Source: an uncultured Muribaculaceae bacterium | Lineage (GTDB): Bacteria > Bacteroidota > Bacteroidia > Bacteroidales > Muribaculaceae | Length of the DNA stretch: 34,851 nucleotides | Reading direction: 5' to 3' | Assembly (NCBI GenBank): GCA_910586595.1 | Contig: CAJUJB010000029.1 | Span: forward strand, 1 to 34,851 | Part shown: piece by piece, positions 1-8,319 of the stretch | How positions within the stretch are numbered: the stretch's first letter is position 1 | Layout: each line of letters opens with the position of its first letter | Notes under the pieces: generated by a model | Seen by the model: only the letters and a program-made list of their open reading frames with translations | Told to the model about the DNA's origin: nothing | Database searches by the model: none | Made by a program: the position numbers and the translations under genes

Positions 1-1617
1 AGCTGCGGTCATGTTTGCACCGAGGAGGATGTTGGGATACTTGGTCGAGTCAAGTTTGTCGAGCTGATGCCAGCGAACGAGGTCCCAGTAACGGATCCAG
101 TTGTCCATGATGAGCTCGCAACGACGGCAGCGACGGATCTCCCAAAGGAGGCTCGATACACCCATGTTGTTGGCGGGGTCTTTGATATTTTCAAGTTCAG
201 CAACTGTGCGGGTGGGCAGTTCGGCACGCTTGAAGAGCTCGTTGATGGTAAGGTCCATGTCGTCGTTAGAGAGGATACCAAGCTCAGCCTGAGCCTCAGC
301 ATAGTTCAGCATCACATACGACAGCCAGTAGATAGGTGCGCAAGTAACGTTGGTGTTGGCATTCACACGCTGGGCAAGAGGCATCGATGTGTTGTCGAAT
401 TTGCTGATACCGTAGCCAGAGCGCGAAGTCATCTGGAGAGCGCCGGCGCGAGACCATGTCATGTCGGGGTAGAATACCACGGTGTCGATGGTCTGACGGA
501 GACGTGCGTCGCGTACTGCGAGGATGTCCTTGATGTTATAGTTACCAGCTTCATCAACAACACCTACGTCAGATTTATTCTCGGTGGTAGAGGCGAGGGG
601 CAGACCATCTTTGAAGAGATAGTTGTCGAACGCGTCTTTAGAGATACCAGAAAGAGCGGTGGTCGAGCAAGTGAAGTTGATTACAGAGTGCATCAGCACG
701 CCATCGTTGTAACCCTTGACGAAAATCATCTCGGAGTTGGTGGTTGAGTTGCCGAGTGCCTGGTTGTAGTTGTACTGGTAAGCACCGATGTTATAGGGGA
801 AACCGTCATAGTCACCGGTAGCGGTCTTGGTGTTGATCTCGTAGCGTCCGCTTGTGATCAGTTCCTTAGCGGCAGCGGCAGCTTCCTTAAGATACTTCTC
901 TGCGCGGGCAGCGTCGGCAGCTTTACCGTTCTCGGCCTGTGTGCGATACTTGCAATAAGTACCTTCATAGAGGCAGATTTCCGATTTCATGGCCAGAGCC
1001 ATGTCGCGGCTCCATACCTGCTTGCCACTCTGGGCAGCGATACCTGCAACTGCATAGTTGATGTCGTTGAGGACAGAGTCCATCACGATATCGCGGTCAG
1101 TACGTGCGGTGTGAAGAGCCTCGAGGTCGGTTACTTCCATAATATCGCCTACCCACTGGATGTCGCCGTACTGGCGAACGAGCTGATAGTACTGGTAAGC
1201 ACGGTTGAGTTTAGCGATACCTACGAAGTTTGCGAGATTAGCCTCAGAGAGGGCGGGGCTGGCCGATTTCACGCGATCGATTACATAGTTACATGCACGG
1301 ATGTATGTAAAGTGGTCGGAATAGTCGCTGGCAGCCGCAGGCACATTGATATAGCTCCAGTTGGTGAACGAGCTACCTACCTGGTCATCGCTGAGAGTCT
1401 TGTAGTAATACCAGCCCTGACCAGCACCATTGCCATAGCCTGAGAACCAGTTATACATCTTGCTTTCCTGGAGCACGCAGTTGTCGGGGTTACCCCAATA
1501 TGCTGCATTGTCGGTCTCCTGGGTGATTGGGAAACGATTGTCGTTGAGGAAATCGTCGCACCCGGTCAATGACGCTCCCGCCATGACCATGAGACCCAAT
1601 ATAATTGATTTGTTCAT
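1..1617 (-). CDS. SusD/RagB-family outer-membrane nutrient-binding lipoprotein, C-terminus cut by contig edge
   Basis: This is a surface lipoprotein that caps a SusC transporter and helps capture the ligand, typically a glycan or peptide. The ATG at 1615-1617 (minus) opens a frame that stays open to base 1, giving 539 codons without a stop. The N-terminus is a lipoprotein signal: a hydrophobic run followed by the lipobox LTGC, with Cys20 as the probable lipidated residue. The body is helix-rich and tetratricopeptide-like as in SusD. Near the cut end lies the family pattern WEIRRCRRCEL followed by RYWDLVRW. The start is 24 bp downstream of the end of the SusC gene (1642), so the two form the usual susC-susD operon order. 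Any partner enzymes would lie beyond base 1 and cannot be seen. Family assignment is firm; the ligand is unknown. Confidence 0.93.
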   Translation of the reverse strand, partial: MNKSIILGLMVMAGASLTGCDDFLNDNRFPITQETDNAAYWGNPDNCVLQESKMYNWFSGYGNGAGQGWYYYKTLSDDQVGSSFTNWSYINVPAAASDYSDHFTYIRACNYVIDRVKSASPALSEANLANFVGIAKLNRAYQYYQLVRQYGDIQWVGDIMEVTDLEALHTARTDRDIVMDSVLNDINYAVAGIAAQSGKQVWSRDMALAMKSEICLYEGTYCKYRTQAENGKAADAARAEKYLKEAAAAAKELITSGRYEINTKTATGDYDGFPYNIGAYQYNYNQALGNSTTNSEMIFVKGYNDGVLMHSVINFTCSTTALSGISKDAFDNYLFKDGLPLASTTENKSDVGVVDEAGNYNIKDILAVRDARLRQTIDTVVFYPDMTWSRAGALQMTSRSGYGISKFDNTSMPLAQRVNANTNVTCAPIYWLSYVMLNYAEAQAELGILSNDDMDLTINELFKRAELPTRTVAELENIKDPANNMGVSSLLWEIRRCRRCELIMDNWIRYWDLVRWHQLDKLDSTKYPNILLGANMTAA

Positions 1618-1641
1618 AGTGATTTCTAAATTGGGAGTTGA

Positions 1642-4600
1642 TTAGAAGGTAACCTGAATACCGAAGGAGTAAGAGGCCATCATAGGCGCTGTACGACCGA
1701 AGGTACCGTTGGAGTAAGCGGAAGTGGTTTTCCAGGTCGAACCGATTTCGGGGTCGATGTAGTACTTACGCATACCGTTGTAGAGGTTGCAGAGGTTCTC
1801 AGCGGTGAAGTAGATACGAGCCTTCTGGATGAGGGCCTTCTTGGTGATCTCAACAGGAAGGGTGTAACCAACAGTAAGAGTCTTGAAACGGAGGTAAGCC
1901 ATGTTCATGAGGTACTTGCTCTGGGGATAGTAGTTGGTAGTACCAGCAGAAATACCGCTTACGTTACCGCCGCCTGCGAAGCCTGAGTAGAGTGCGGGGT
2001 AGTCGTTGTTCTGGTCAACTTCATAACCGATGATGTTCTTACCGGCCTCATCCCAAAGGATCTTGTTGTAAGACTCCTGGTTTGCATAGGTTGCGTCGGC
2101 ACCACGTGCGAGAGGCATAACGAATGCAGAGGTGTACCACATGTTACGTTTGCCTACGCCCTGGAAGAAGAGGTCGATGTCGAAGCCTTTCCAAGCAGCA
2201 CCGAGGCGGAACGAATATTCGTAGCGGGGAAGAGCGTTACCGATGATCTTGAGGTCACCGTGGTCGTCGGCAGTACCTTTGCCACCGTCAATCTCACCGT
2301 TGCCGTCGAGGTCTTTGTACTTGATGTCACCAGGGCCGTATACGAAGTTACCGGTCTGGAGAACGGTCTGGTCTGCTATGCCAGAAGCATAACCAGTCTG
2401 TTTTGCACCAGGAGCGTACTTGCCGTCGGCGGTATCCCAAGTGAAGTCGTCTACAGTGAAGTAGCGGTCGGTCTCGAAGCCCCAGATTGCGCCGTATTCC
2501 TTGCCGGTATAGAACGAGCTAAGAGATTTGGTATCGTTGGGGTATTTCAATACGGTGGTCTTACCGTCGTAGATATTTGCGCTTGCGAATACGTCTGCGT
2601 CACCGAACGAGTGGTTCCAGCTTACGCCGAGTTCCCAACCGCGTGTGCGGAGCTGACCTTCGTTGAGGTAAGGAGCGGAAGCACCAAGAGTAGCTGCAAC
2701 GGCGTTACCGGGAGCGAGCATGTCTTTGGTATCGCGCTGGAACCAGTCGAAGGTTACGTTGAGCGAGTTGTCGAGGAAACCGAGGTCAAGACCTACGTCT
2801 ACGGTCTCAACGCGTTCCCATTTAAGGGTCGAAGAAACGAGTGAAGGCATGTTGGCGCCAGATACCTTAGTACCGCTGGGGCTGATCCAGTACATGCTGC
2901 TGGTAGCGATATTCGAAATGGTAGAGATAAACATGTTGTCACCTACAGCCTCGTTACCGATCTGACCGTAAGATGCACGGAGTTTACCGTTGCTCCACCA
3001 GTTTTTGAGGGGCTTGAAGTAGTTCTCTTCAGAGAAACGGTAGCCGGCAGATACAGAGGGGAAGAATGCCCACTGGTCAGCTGCGGGGAAGTGGCTAGAA
3101 CCGTCGTAGCGGCCGTTTGCCTCGAAGAGGTAGATACCCTTGTAGTCGTAGTTGATACGGCCGAAGAAACCGGCGGTTGCACGGTGTGTCTGGGTATTTG
3201 AGATTGTGATACGGGTACCTTCGTCACCACCGGTGGTAAGACCGATGTTCGGGAGGTTGATATCCTGGAGAATGTAACGCTGTGCGTACATGCCGTTGTA
3301 GCGTTCGCGCTCTGCAGTACCACCGACCATTACTTTGAGGTTGTGATCCTGACCAAAAGTCTTGGCATAGGTACCGTAAACGTTCATCGTCCATACATCA
3401 TCCTTGAAATTATCCTGAGATGCGTAAGAATTTGAAGCTGCGCGGACAGTCGATGTACCGGTGAGAGGGTTACCACCCCAGGTGTTACCGAGAACAGTGG
3501 GAAGACCGTTGTAGTCGTTCACACGGTTGGTGAGGTCGTAAGTAAAGTCTCCGTGAAGGGTAAGACCGGGAATGATAGTAGCGTCGAGCCAAGCCTGCAT
3601 ACGGGTGTTGGTAGCTACGTCTTTGTTCTGACCCTGTTCCCATGCCTGAAGACCATAACCGCTTCGGGGAAGAATGACATTGCCGTCAGCGCCACGGAAA
3701 TATCCGTAGGGGCCGAAGTAAGAACCCCAGCGCCAGAGGTAGGTATAGGTGTCGTTGTACTGGTTCTGACCCTCATACTCCTTGTTAGAGAAGTTGAAGC
3801 GGGCACCGGCTTTCAACCAAGAGAAGATTTCGGTCTGAACGAAGAGGTTTGCGTTGTAACGACGCATTTTGTCGGGGTTGAAGTTCATGATACCCTGACG
3901 TTCGTCATAGCCGAATGATGCACGGTAGTTGGTCTTGCCAGATACACCTTCGAGGCTTACGTTGTGCTTCTGCGAAGGAACAGCGTTGTTGAACATGATG
4001 CCTGCAACATCGAAGTCGGCGTAATACTGACCTACACCGTTAACGATAGCGAAGTCACCAACATTGCTCATATCAACAGAACCATCGGCGAGGTACTGGG
4101 CCTGAATGAGCTCACGTACGTCGGAGATGGGTTTGCCGCCATGCTGCTGATACCAAGCTTCTGCATAAGGACGCATTTTGTCGAGGTTCATACCGAAGAG
4201 CTCGTTCTCAAGGCCCTGACGACGGTTGGTCTGCTGGAGGGCGTCGATCTGGCTCATCACAGTGCCGTATTTAGGCAGAGTGGTTGCGTGGCTCCATGCG
4301 AAGTTGTTGGTATACTTGAGTGATACGCGGTCTTTGGTGTTTGCCTGCTTGGTGGTGATGAGGATCACACCGAAGGCTGCGCGTGTACCGTAGATAGAAG
4401 CCGAAGCAGCATCCTTAAGTACGGAGATTTCCTTGATGTCGTTGGGGTCAAGGAATGAAATATCTGCAGCGGGAACACCGTCGACAACGATAAGGGGATC
4501 TGAAGTCTGGCTGTTCGACAGAGTACCTGTACCACGGATTTTCATTGTTCCGGAGGCGTTGATGTCACCAGAGTTAGTGGTGATGGTAAGGCCGGGAACG

Positions 4601-5070
4601 GCGCCCTGGAGGGCTTTGGTAACGTCGCCAGTTGTGCGGTTGTCCATTGTGCGGGCAACGTCTACAGTGGCAACAGCGCCAGTAAGGTTGGCGCGTTTCT
4701 GTGAGCCATAACCGACGGCAACGAGTTCGTTGAGCATTTCGGTGGTGGGCTCGAGATATACGGTCATACCGTCGGCAGCCTTGACTGAGACGGTCTTATA
4801 ACCTACGTAGCTAAACTCGAGTTGGGCTCCGGCGGGGATACGGATTTTGAAGTTACCGAATGCGTCGGTAGCGACAGCATTAGAGGCTACTCCTTTCTGG
4901 ACAACGCTTGCACCGATCACGGGTTCGTTGTTCTCATCCATAACGGTACCCTGGATTGTGGTAGCCGCTTGACTTTGCTGCTGGGGAGCGGGTTCTGCCG
5001 AGGCGGAAAGGGTTCCGAGCATCGGCATACCGGCCAACAAGAGCATAGTCAGATAAAGATGCTTTCTCAT
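1642..5070 (-). CDS. SusC/RagA-family TonB-dependent outer-membrane transporter
   Basis: This is a TonB-linked 22-strand outer-membrane channel that imports the ligand held by its SusD partner. The 1142-residue product starts with a signal peptide (about residues 1-25). A carboxypeptidase-D-like regulatory domain follows (about 38-107, IQGTVMDENNEPVIGA... ending in VYLEP). Then come the SusC signature NELVAVGYG at 114-122, the plug domain with PLIVVDGVP and the GTRAAFGVILITTK motif, and a long beta-barrel that ends in the aromatic FGIQVTF. There is no STN domain before the carboxypeptidase-like domain, so it is not built like the receptors that signal to an anti-sigma factor (inference). The length is normal for the family. 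It is the first gene of a minus-strand operon with the SusD gene at 1-1617. I see no perfect TAnnTTTG box upstream on this strand. Confidence 0.95.
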   Translation of the reverse strand: MRKHLYLTMLLLAGMPMLGTLSASAEPAPQQQSQAATTIQGTVMDENNEPVIGASVVQKGVASNAVATDAFGNFKIRIPAGAQLEFSYVGYKTVSVKAADGMTVYLEPTTEMLNELVAVGYGSQKRANLTGAVATVDVARTMDNRTTGDVTKALQGAVPGLTITTNSGDINASGTMKIRGTGTLSNSQTSDPLIVVDGVPAADISFLDPNDIKEISVLKDAASASIYGTRAAFGVILITTKQANTKDRVSLKYTNNFAWSHATTLPKYGTVMSQIDALQQTNRRQGLENELFGMNLDKMRPYAEAWYQQHGGKPISDVRELIQAQYLADGSVDMSNVGDFAIVNGVGQYYADFDVAGIMFNNAVPSQKHNVSLEGVSGKTNYRASFGYDERQGIMNFNPDKMRRYNANLFVQTEIFSWLKAGARFNFSNKEYEGQNQYNDTYTYLWRWGSYFGPYGYFRGADGNVILPRSGYGLQAWEQGQNKDVATNTRMQAWLDATIIPGLTLHGDFTYDLTNRVNDYNGLPTVLGNTWGGNPLTGTSTVRAASNSYASQDNFKDDVWTMNVYGTYAKTFGQDHNLKVMVGGTAERERYNGMYAQRYILQDINLPNIGLTTGGDEGTRITISNTQTHRATAGFFGRINYDYKGIYLFEANGRYDGSSHFPAADQWAFFPSVSAGYRFSEENYFKPLKNWWSNGKLRASYGQIGNEAVGDNMFISTISNIATSSMYWISPSGTKVSGANMPSLVSSTLKWERVETVDVGLDLGFLDNSLNVTFDWFQRDTKDMLAPGNAVAATLGASAPYLNEGQLRTRGWELGVSWNHSFGDADVFASANIYDGKTTVLKYPNDTKSLSSFYTGKEYGAIWGFETDRYFTVDDFTWDTADGKYAPGAKQTGYASGIADQTVLQTGNFVYGPGDIKYKDLDGNGEIDGGKGTADDHGDLKIIGNALPRYEYSFRLGAAWKGFDIDLFFQGVGKRNMWYTSAFVMPLARGADATYANQESYNKILWDEAGKNIIGYEVDQNNDYPALYSGFAGGGNVSGISAGTTNYYPQSKYLMNMAYLRFKTLTVGYTLPVEITKKALIQKARIYFTAENLCNLYNGMRKYYIDPEIGSTWKTTSAYSNGTFGRTAPMMASYSFGIQVTF

Positions 5071-5376
5071 AAAAGTGTTGATTGGATTAACTGTCCGTGC
5101 CGGTTTCGACTCACAAAGAATGACCTGGCTACGGGAAAGATTGAATTATAGTTTATCTTTTTATTTACGGATTGATAAATTGTGTTTTTCAGGTAAGCGG
5201 GCCTAAGCCTGCATAATGGCTTTAAGGTGTTGTTTTAAATCAGTAATAAGCGTTATATCATTTGTTTAGTTAAAATTTCTTGAACAAAAGTCCGCCTTGG
5301 AGCTCTGTTTCAGCCGCTAATTTAAATAAAGTTTTTTAAAAGCCTCCGTAATTTATATGTTTTTGGTCGAACTTTA

Positions 5377-5400
5377 AACTGCCTGCAGATGTTGGCAGTT
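5377..5400. repeat. Inverted repeat AACTGCC-N10-GGCAGTT
   Basis: There is a perfect 7-bp dyad with a 10-base spacer, AACTGCC at 5377-5383 and GGCAGTT at 5394-5400. It lies between the divergent SusC and barrel genes, about 45 bp before the plus-strand -7 box. It could be an operator, or a leader hairpin for the SusC transcript. It has no T-run on the plus side, so a terminator is less likely. Function is not established. Confidence 0.35.
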
Positions 5401-5445
5401 AAGATATTTTTAATCAAAACCGGCGCTAAGTCTGTAAAAATACCT

Positions 5446-5453
5446 TAACTTTG
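5446..5453 (+). promoter_or_regulatory. Bacteroidetes-type -7 box (TAACTTTG)
   Basis: TAACTTTG fits the Bacteroidetes primary-sigma -7 consensus TAnnTTTG and is followed by C. It lies 34 bp before the ATG at 5488, leaving a leader of about 25-30 bases. No TTTG box is present at the expected -33 spacing, so the promoter is only half-supported. Confidence 0.5.
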
Positions 5454-5487
5454 CAGACATAAACCGCCTCATCACATTACGCTTACG

Positions 5488-6018
5488 ATGACATACCGTT
5501 TCCGCACCCGTCTCCTCGCCTTAATACTATGTATAGCCTCTGCTGCCGGCATCACCCAGGCAGCTGCAGAGAATAATCTGCCCGTCGACAATAAATCGTT
5601 CGGGCCGAAGGTAGGATACGTGACCCGCAACCGGTCGGTAACCGCCGGGCTCGCCTTCCAGTACAGGCTGAGCAAAGTGGTGCGCATCGCGCCGGAAATA
5701 GGAGTCATATTCCGACACCGCAACCTCGACGGCCTCACAGTCGACGTCAACGTGCATTTTCCCATTCCCTTCGCCGGCGAACGGGCAGCCTTCTACCCGC
5801 TGGTAGGCGCCAACTTCACCTCATGGGGCCAGCATAACATCCACCCCGAGAGCCACGACGATGTGACCTCACATTCAAATACCTTCGGGCTCAACGCCGG
5901 AGCCGGTCTGGAGTACTACTGCACACAGTCGCTTAAAGTGTCGGTCGAAGGGCGCTATACACTCATGCGCCACTATCCCACGGCATACTTCACCGCCGGC
6001 ATCGCGTTTATTTTCTGA
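5488..6018 (+). CDS. Small outer-membrane beta-barrel protein
   Basis: This is a 176-residue exported protein with a basic start (MTYRFRTR), a hydrophobic core and a likely signal-peptidase site after the AAA near residue 26. The remainder alternates hydrophobic and polar residues as in beta-hairpins (YVTRNRSVTAGLAFQYRL, VVRIAPEIGVIFRH). It ends in FTAGIAFIF with a terminal Phe, the usual signal for the BAM machinery. The length fits an eight-strand OmpA/OmpW-like barrel, but no specific family is recognisable, so its function is unknown. tsaD follows after 46 bp with no promoter box in the gap, so the two may be co-transcribed. The first ATG after the -7 box at 5446 was chosen as start and it gives a good signal peptide. 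Confidence 0.8.
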   Translation: MTYRFRTRLLALILCIASAAGITQAAAENNLPVDNKSFGPKVGYVTRNRSVTAGLAFQYRLSKVVRIAPEIGVIFRHRNLDGLTVDVNVHFPIPFAGERAAFYPLVGANFTSWGQHNIHPESHDDVTSHSNTFGLNAGAGLEYYCTQSLKVSVEGRYTLMRHYPTAYFTAGIAFIF

Positions 6019-6064
6019 GGCTCTATCAATCATCATCAACGACTAAGATCTACAATACCACAAC

Positions 6065-7081
6065 ATGGCAGTCACCATATTAGGAATTGAATCATCGTGC
6101 GACGATACCTCGGCAGCCATCGTCAGCGACGGCATACTGCTGAGTAACGTCATAGCATCGCAACAAGTACACGAAGAGTACGGCGGTGTGGTGCCTGAGC
6201 TGGCATCACGCGCCCACCAGCAGAACATAGTGCCGGTGGTCGACGCCGCCATACGCCGTGCCGGCATTTCGAAGGCCGACCTCTCAGCCATAGCCTTCAC
6301 CCGCGGGCCAGGCCTTATCGGCTCATTGCTGGTTGGCACCAGCTTTGCCAAAGGTCTGTCGCTCGGCCTGCGCATACCTATAGTGGATGTCAACCACCTG
6401 CATGGCCATGTACTCTCGCACTTCGTCCGCCAGAGCCCCGACGACCGTGTACCCGAGTTCCCCTTCCTCTGCCTGCTCATCTCGGGCGGCAACTCGCAGC
6501 TTATCATGGTACGCAGCTATAACGACATGGAGATTCTCGGCCGCACCATCGACGACGCCGCCGGCGAAGCCTTCGACAAATGCGCCAAGGTGATGGGCCT
6601 CCCCTACCCCGGCGGCCCGCATATCGACCGCCTTGCAGCCGAGGGCGACCCGACGCGTTTCCGCTTCGCGAAACCGCATATACCGGGCCTCGACTACAGC
6701 TTCAGCGGCCTCAAGACATCGTTTCTCTACACTCTGCGCGACGGCCTGAAGACCGACCCCGACTTCATTGAGCGTAACCGTGCCGACCTGGCAGCCTCGC
6801 TCCAGGCCACGATCATAGCCATTTTGCTCGACAAACTCGAAAAAGCCGTCCGCCAGACTGGCGTACGCACCGTGGCTATCGGCGGAGGTGTATCGGCAAA
6901 TTCCGGCGTGCGCAACGCCGTGGCCGCCTTCTGCGAGAAACACGGTCTCGAAGCATTCATACCCGAACGCAAATTCACCACCGACAATGCCGCCATGGTG
7001 GCCATCGCCGGTTACTTCAAATATCTCGACGGAAAATTCTGCGAATACGACAAAGCGCCCTACGCGCGAGTTGAAATCTGA
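6065..7081 (+). CDS. tsaD: tRNA N6-adenosine threonylcarbamoyltransferase TsaD
   Basis: TsaD moves the threonylcarbamoyl group from TC-AMP to A37 of ANN-decoding tRNAs, acting in the cytoplasm with TsaB and TsaE. The 338-residue product has the ASKHA-type start ILGIESSCDDTS and the metal-binding HLHGH (His111, His115), at the same numbering as in E. coli. It also has the nucleotide-binding glycine segments LISGGNSQL and IGGGVSANSG, and the late FTTDNAAM motif with the Asp ligand. The length is normal and the N-terminus begins right at the conserved start. Its TGA shares one base with the ATG of cinA (TGATG), which suggests translational coupling. Confidence 0.98.
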   Translation: MAVTILGIESSCDDTSAAIVSDGILLSNVIASQQVHEEYGGVVPELASRAHQQNIVPVVDAAIRRAGISKADLSAIAFTRGPGLIGSLLVGTSFAKGLSLGLRIPIVDVNHLHGHVLSHFVRQSPDDRVPEFPFLCLLISGGNSQLIMVRSYNDMEILGRTIDDAAGEAFDKCAKVMGLPYPGGPHIDRLAAEGDPTRFRFAKPHIPGLDYSFSGLKTSFLYTLRDGLKTDPDFIERNRADLAASLQATIIAILLDKLEKAVRQTGVRTVAIGGGVSANSGVRNAVAAFCEKHGLEAFIPERKFTTDNAAMVAIAGYFKYLDGKFCEYDKAPYARVEI

Positions 7082-8319
7082 TGAATCTATCAATAGTTAT
7101 CATCGGCGACGAGATCCTGCTTGGCCGCGTCACCGACACCAATTCAGGTCTGGTGGCACGCACATTCGCCGCCGATGGCTGGCAGATCAAAAGCATACGC
7201 ACCGTATCGGATAAGGCCGACGACATCCGGCGTGCCATCGAAGCCTCCCTCGCCGAGAGCGAGCTGGTCATCAGCACCGGTGGCCTCGGGCCGACACGCG
7301 ACGACATCACCAAGCCGGTGCTCACTTCAATCTTCGGAGGCGAGCTCCGCATGGACGATGCCGTGACACGCAATATAGAGGCTATCTTCGCCGACCGTAA
7401 ACTCAAGCTCAACGAGCTCACCCGGCTGCAGGCCCTTGTGCCAACATCGTGCCGAGTGATCCAGAACAGGCTCGGCACCGCTCCGATCATGTGGTTCGAG
7501 AAAGACGGCCACGTGCTGGTGGCCATGCCCGGTGTGCCATTCGAGACCCGCGGCATGCTCCCCGAAGTTGCCGCTGAGGTCAAAGGTCACTTCGGCCATG
7601 GAGGAGTAGTCTTCCACCGCGAATTTACCGTCACTGGCATATCTGAGTCGGCCCTCGCCCAGCAATTAGCTCCATTTGAAGACACCCTGCCTGAATATGT
7701 CAAGCTCGCCTACCTCCCCAACCCAGGTGAGATTGTGCTGCGTCTCGACGCCGACTATACCGACCATAATGAAGCGGAGTCGTTCGATAGTCTCGCCGAC
7801 CGACTCGTGCTTGCCTTAGGCGACCGGCTTACCGCTGTGGGAAAACTTAGCCCGGCAGAACTGCTCATCCACAAATTGCGCGAGCGTGGCCTCACATTCG
7901 CATCCGCCGAGAGCTGCACGGGCGGAAACATCGCCCACCTCATCACCGAGGTTGCCGGCTGCTCCGATGTAATGCTCGGTGGAGTGGTGTCGTACAGCAA
8001 CTCTGTGAAAACCGACGTCCTTGGCGTAAACCCGGCAGACATCGAGGCCTACGGCGCCGTGAGCGAGCAGGTGGTAAGACAGATGGCCGAGGGCGTGCGA
8101 CGCATCACCGGCGCCGACTGCGCAGTGGCAACCTCAGGCATAGCCGGCCCCGGCGGAGCCACCGACGGCAAACCTGTAGGCACCGTATGGATGGCGGCCT
8201 CAACGCCCGAAGGCACTGAAGCCGCCCTGTTCCATTTCGGAGGCGACAGGCAGGCCGTGATCGACCGTGCCTCCGCCCAGGCTCTGATGCTGCTCTGCAG
8301 CCGTCTGACTACTGTTTGA
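7081..8319 (+). CDS. cinA: CinA-family protein (molybdopterin-binding-like domain plus nicotinamide-nucleotide amidase domain)
   Basis: This is a full-length 412-residue CinA. The N-terminal MoCF-like domain carries GDEIL (9-13) and STGGLGPTRDD (65-75); in studied homologues this half is an ADP-ribose/NAD-related pyrophosphatase. The C-terminal PncC domain (from about 258) carries SAESCTGG, with Ser278 as the likely nucleophile, and TSGIAGPGG. It deamidates nicotinamide mononucleotide in NAD recycling. Its start overlaps the tsaD stop by one base. Its last 11 bases overlap the 3' end of the convergent phosphatase gene (8309-9589, minus). Confidence 0.96.
   Translation: MNLSIVIIGDEILLGRVTDTNSGLVARTFAADGWQIKSIRTVSDKADDIRRAIEASLAESELVISTGGLGPTRDDITKPVLTSIFGGELRMDDAVTRNIEAIFADRKLKLNELTRLQALVPTSCRVIQNRLGTAPIMWFEKDGHVLVAMPGVPFETRGMLPEVAAEVKGHFGHGGVVFHREFTVTGISESALAQQLAPFEDTLPEYVKLAYLPNPGEIVLRLDADYTDHNEAESFDSLADRLVLALGDRLTAVGKLSPAELLIHKLRERGLTFASAESCTGGNIAHLITEVAGCSDVMLGGVVSYSNSVKTDVLGVNPADIEAYGAVSEQVVRQMAEGVRRITGADCAVATSGIAGPGGATDGKPVGTVWMAASTPEGTEAALFHFGGDRQAVIDRASAQALMLLCSRLTTV

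Larger units (their letters stand above)
5071..5487. other. Intergenic regulatory gap between divergent susC and outer-membrane barrel gene
   Basis: This 417-bp AT-rich stretch has no convincing gene. It must hold the minus-strand promoter and leader of the SusC operon and the plus-strand promoter of the barrel gene at 5488. A plus-strand -7 box lies at 5446-5453 and an inverted repeat at 5377-5400. On the minus strand, the best -7 candidate is the imperfect GACTTTTG near 5284-5291, which I do not trust. Confidence 0.6.

Noticed and set aside
67..747. 226-codon open frame on the plus strand
   Set aside because: It is opposite the partial SusD gene, whose lipoprotein signal and family motifs are clear on the minus strand.
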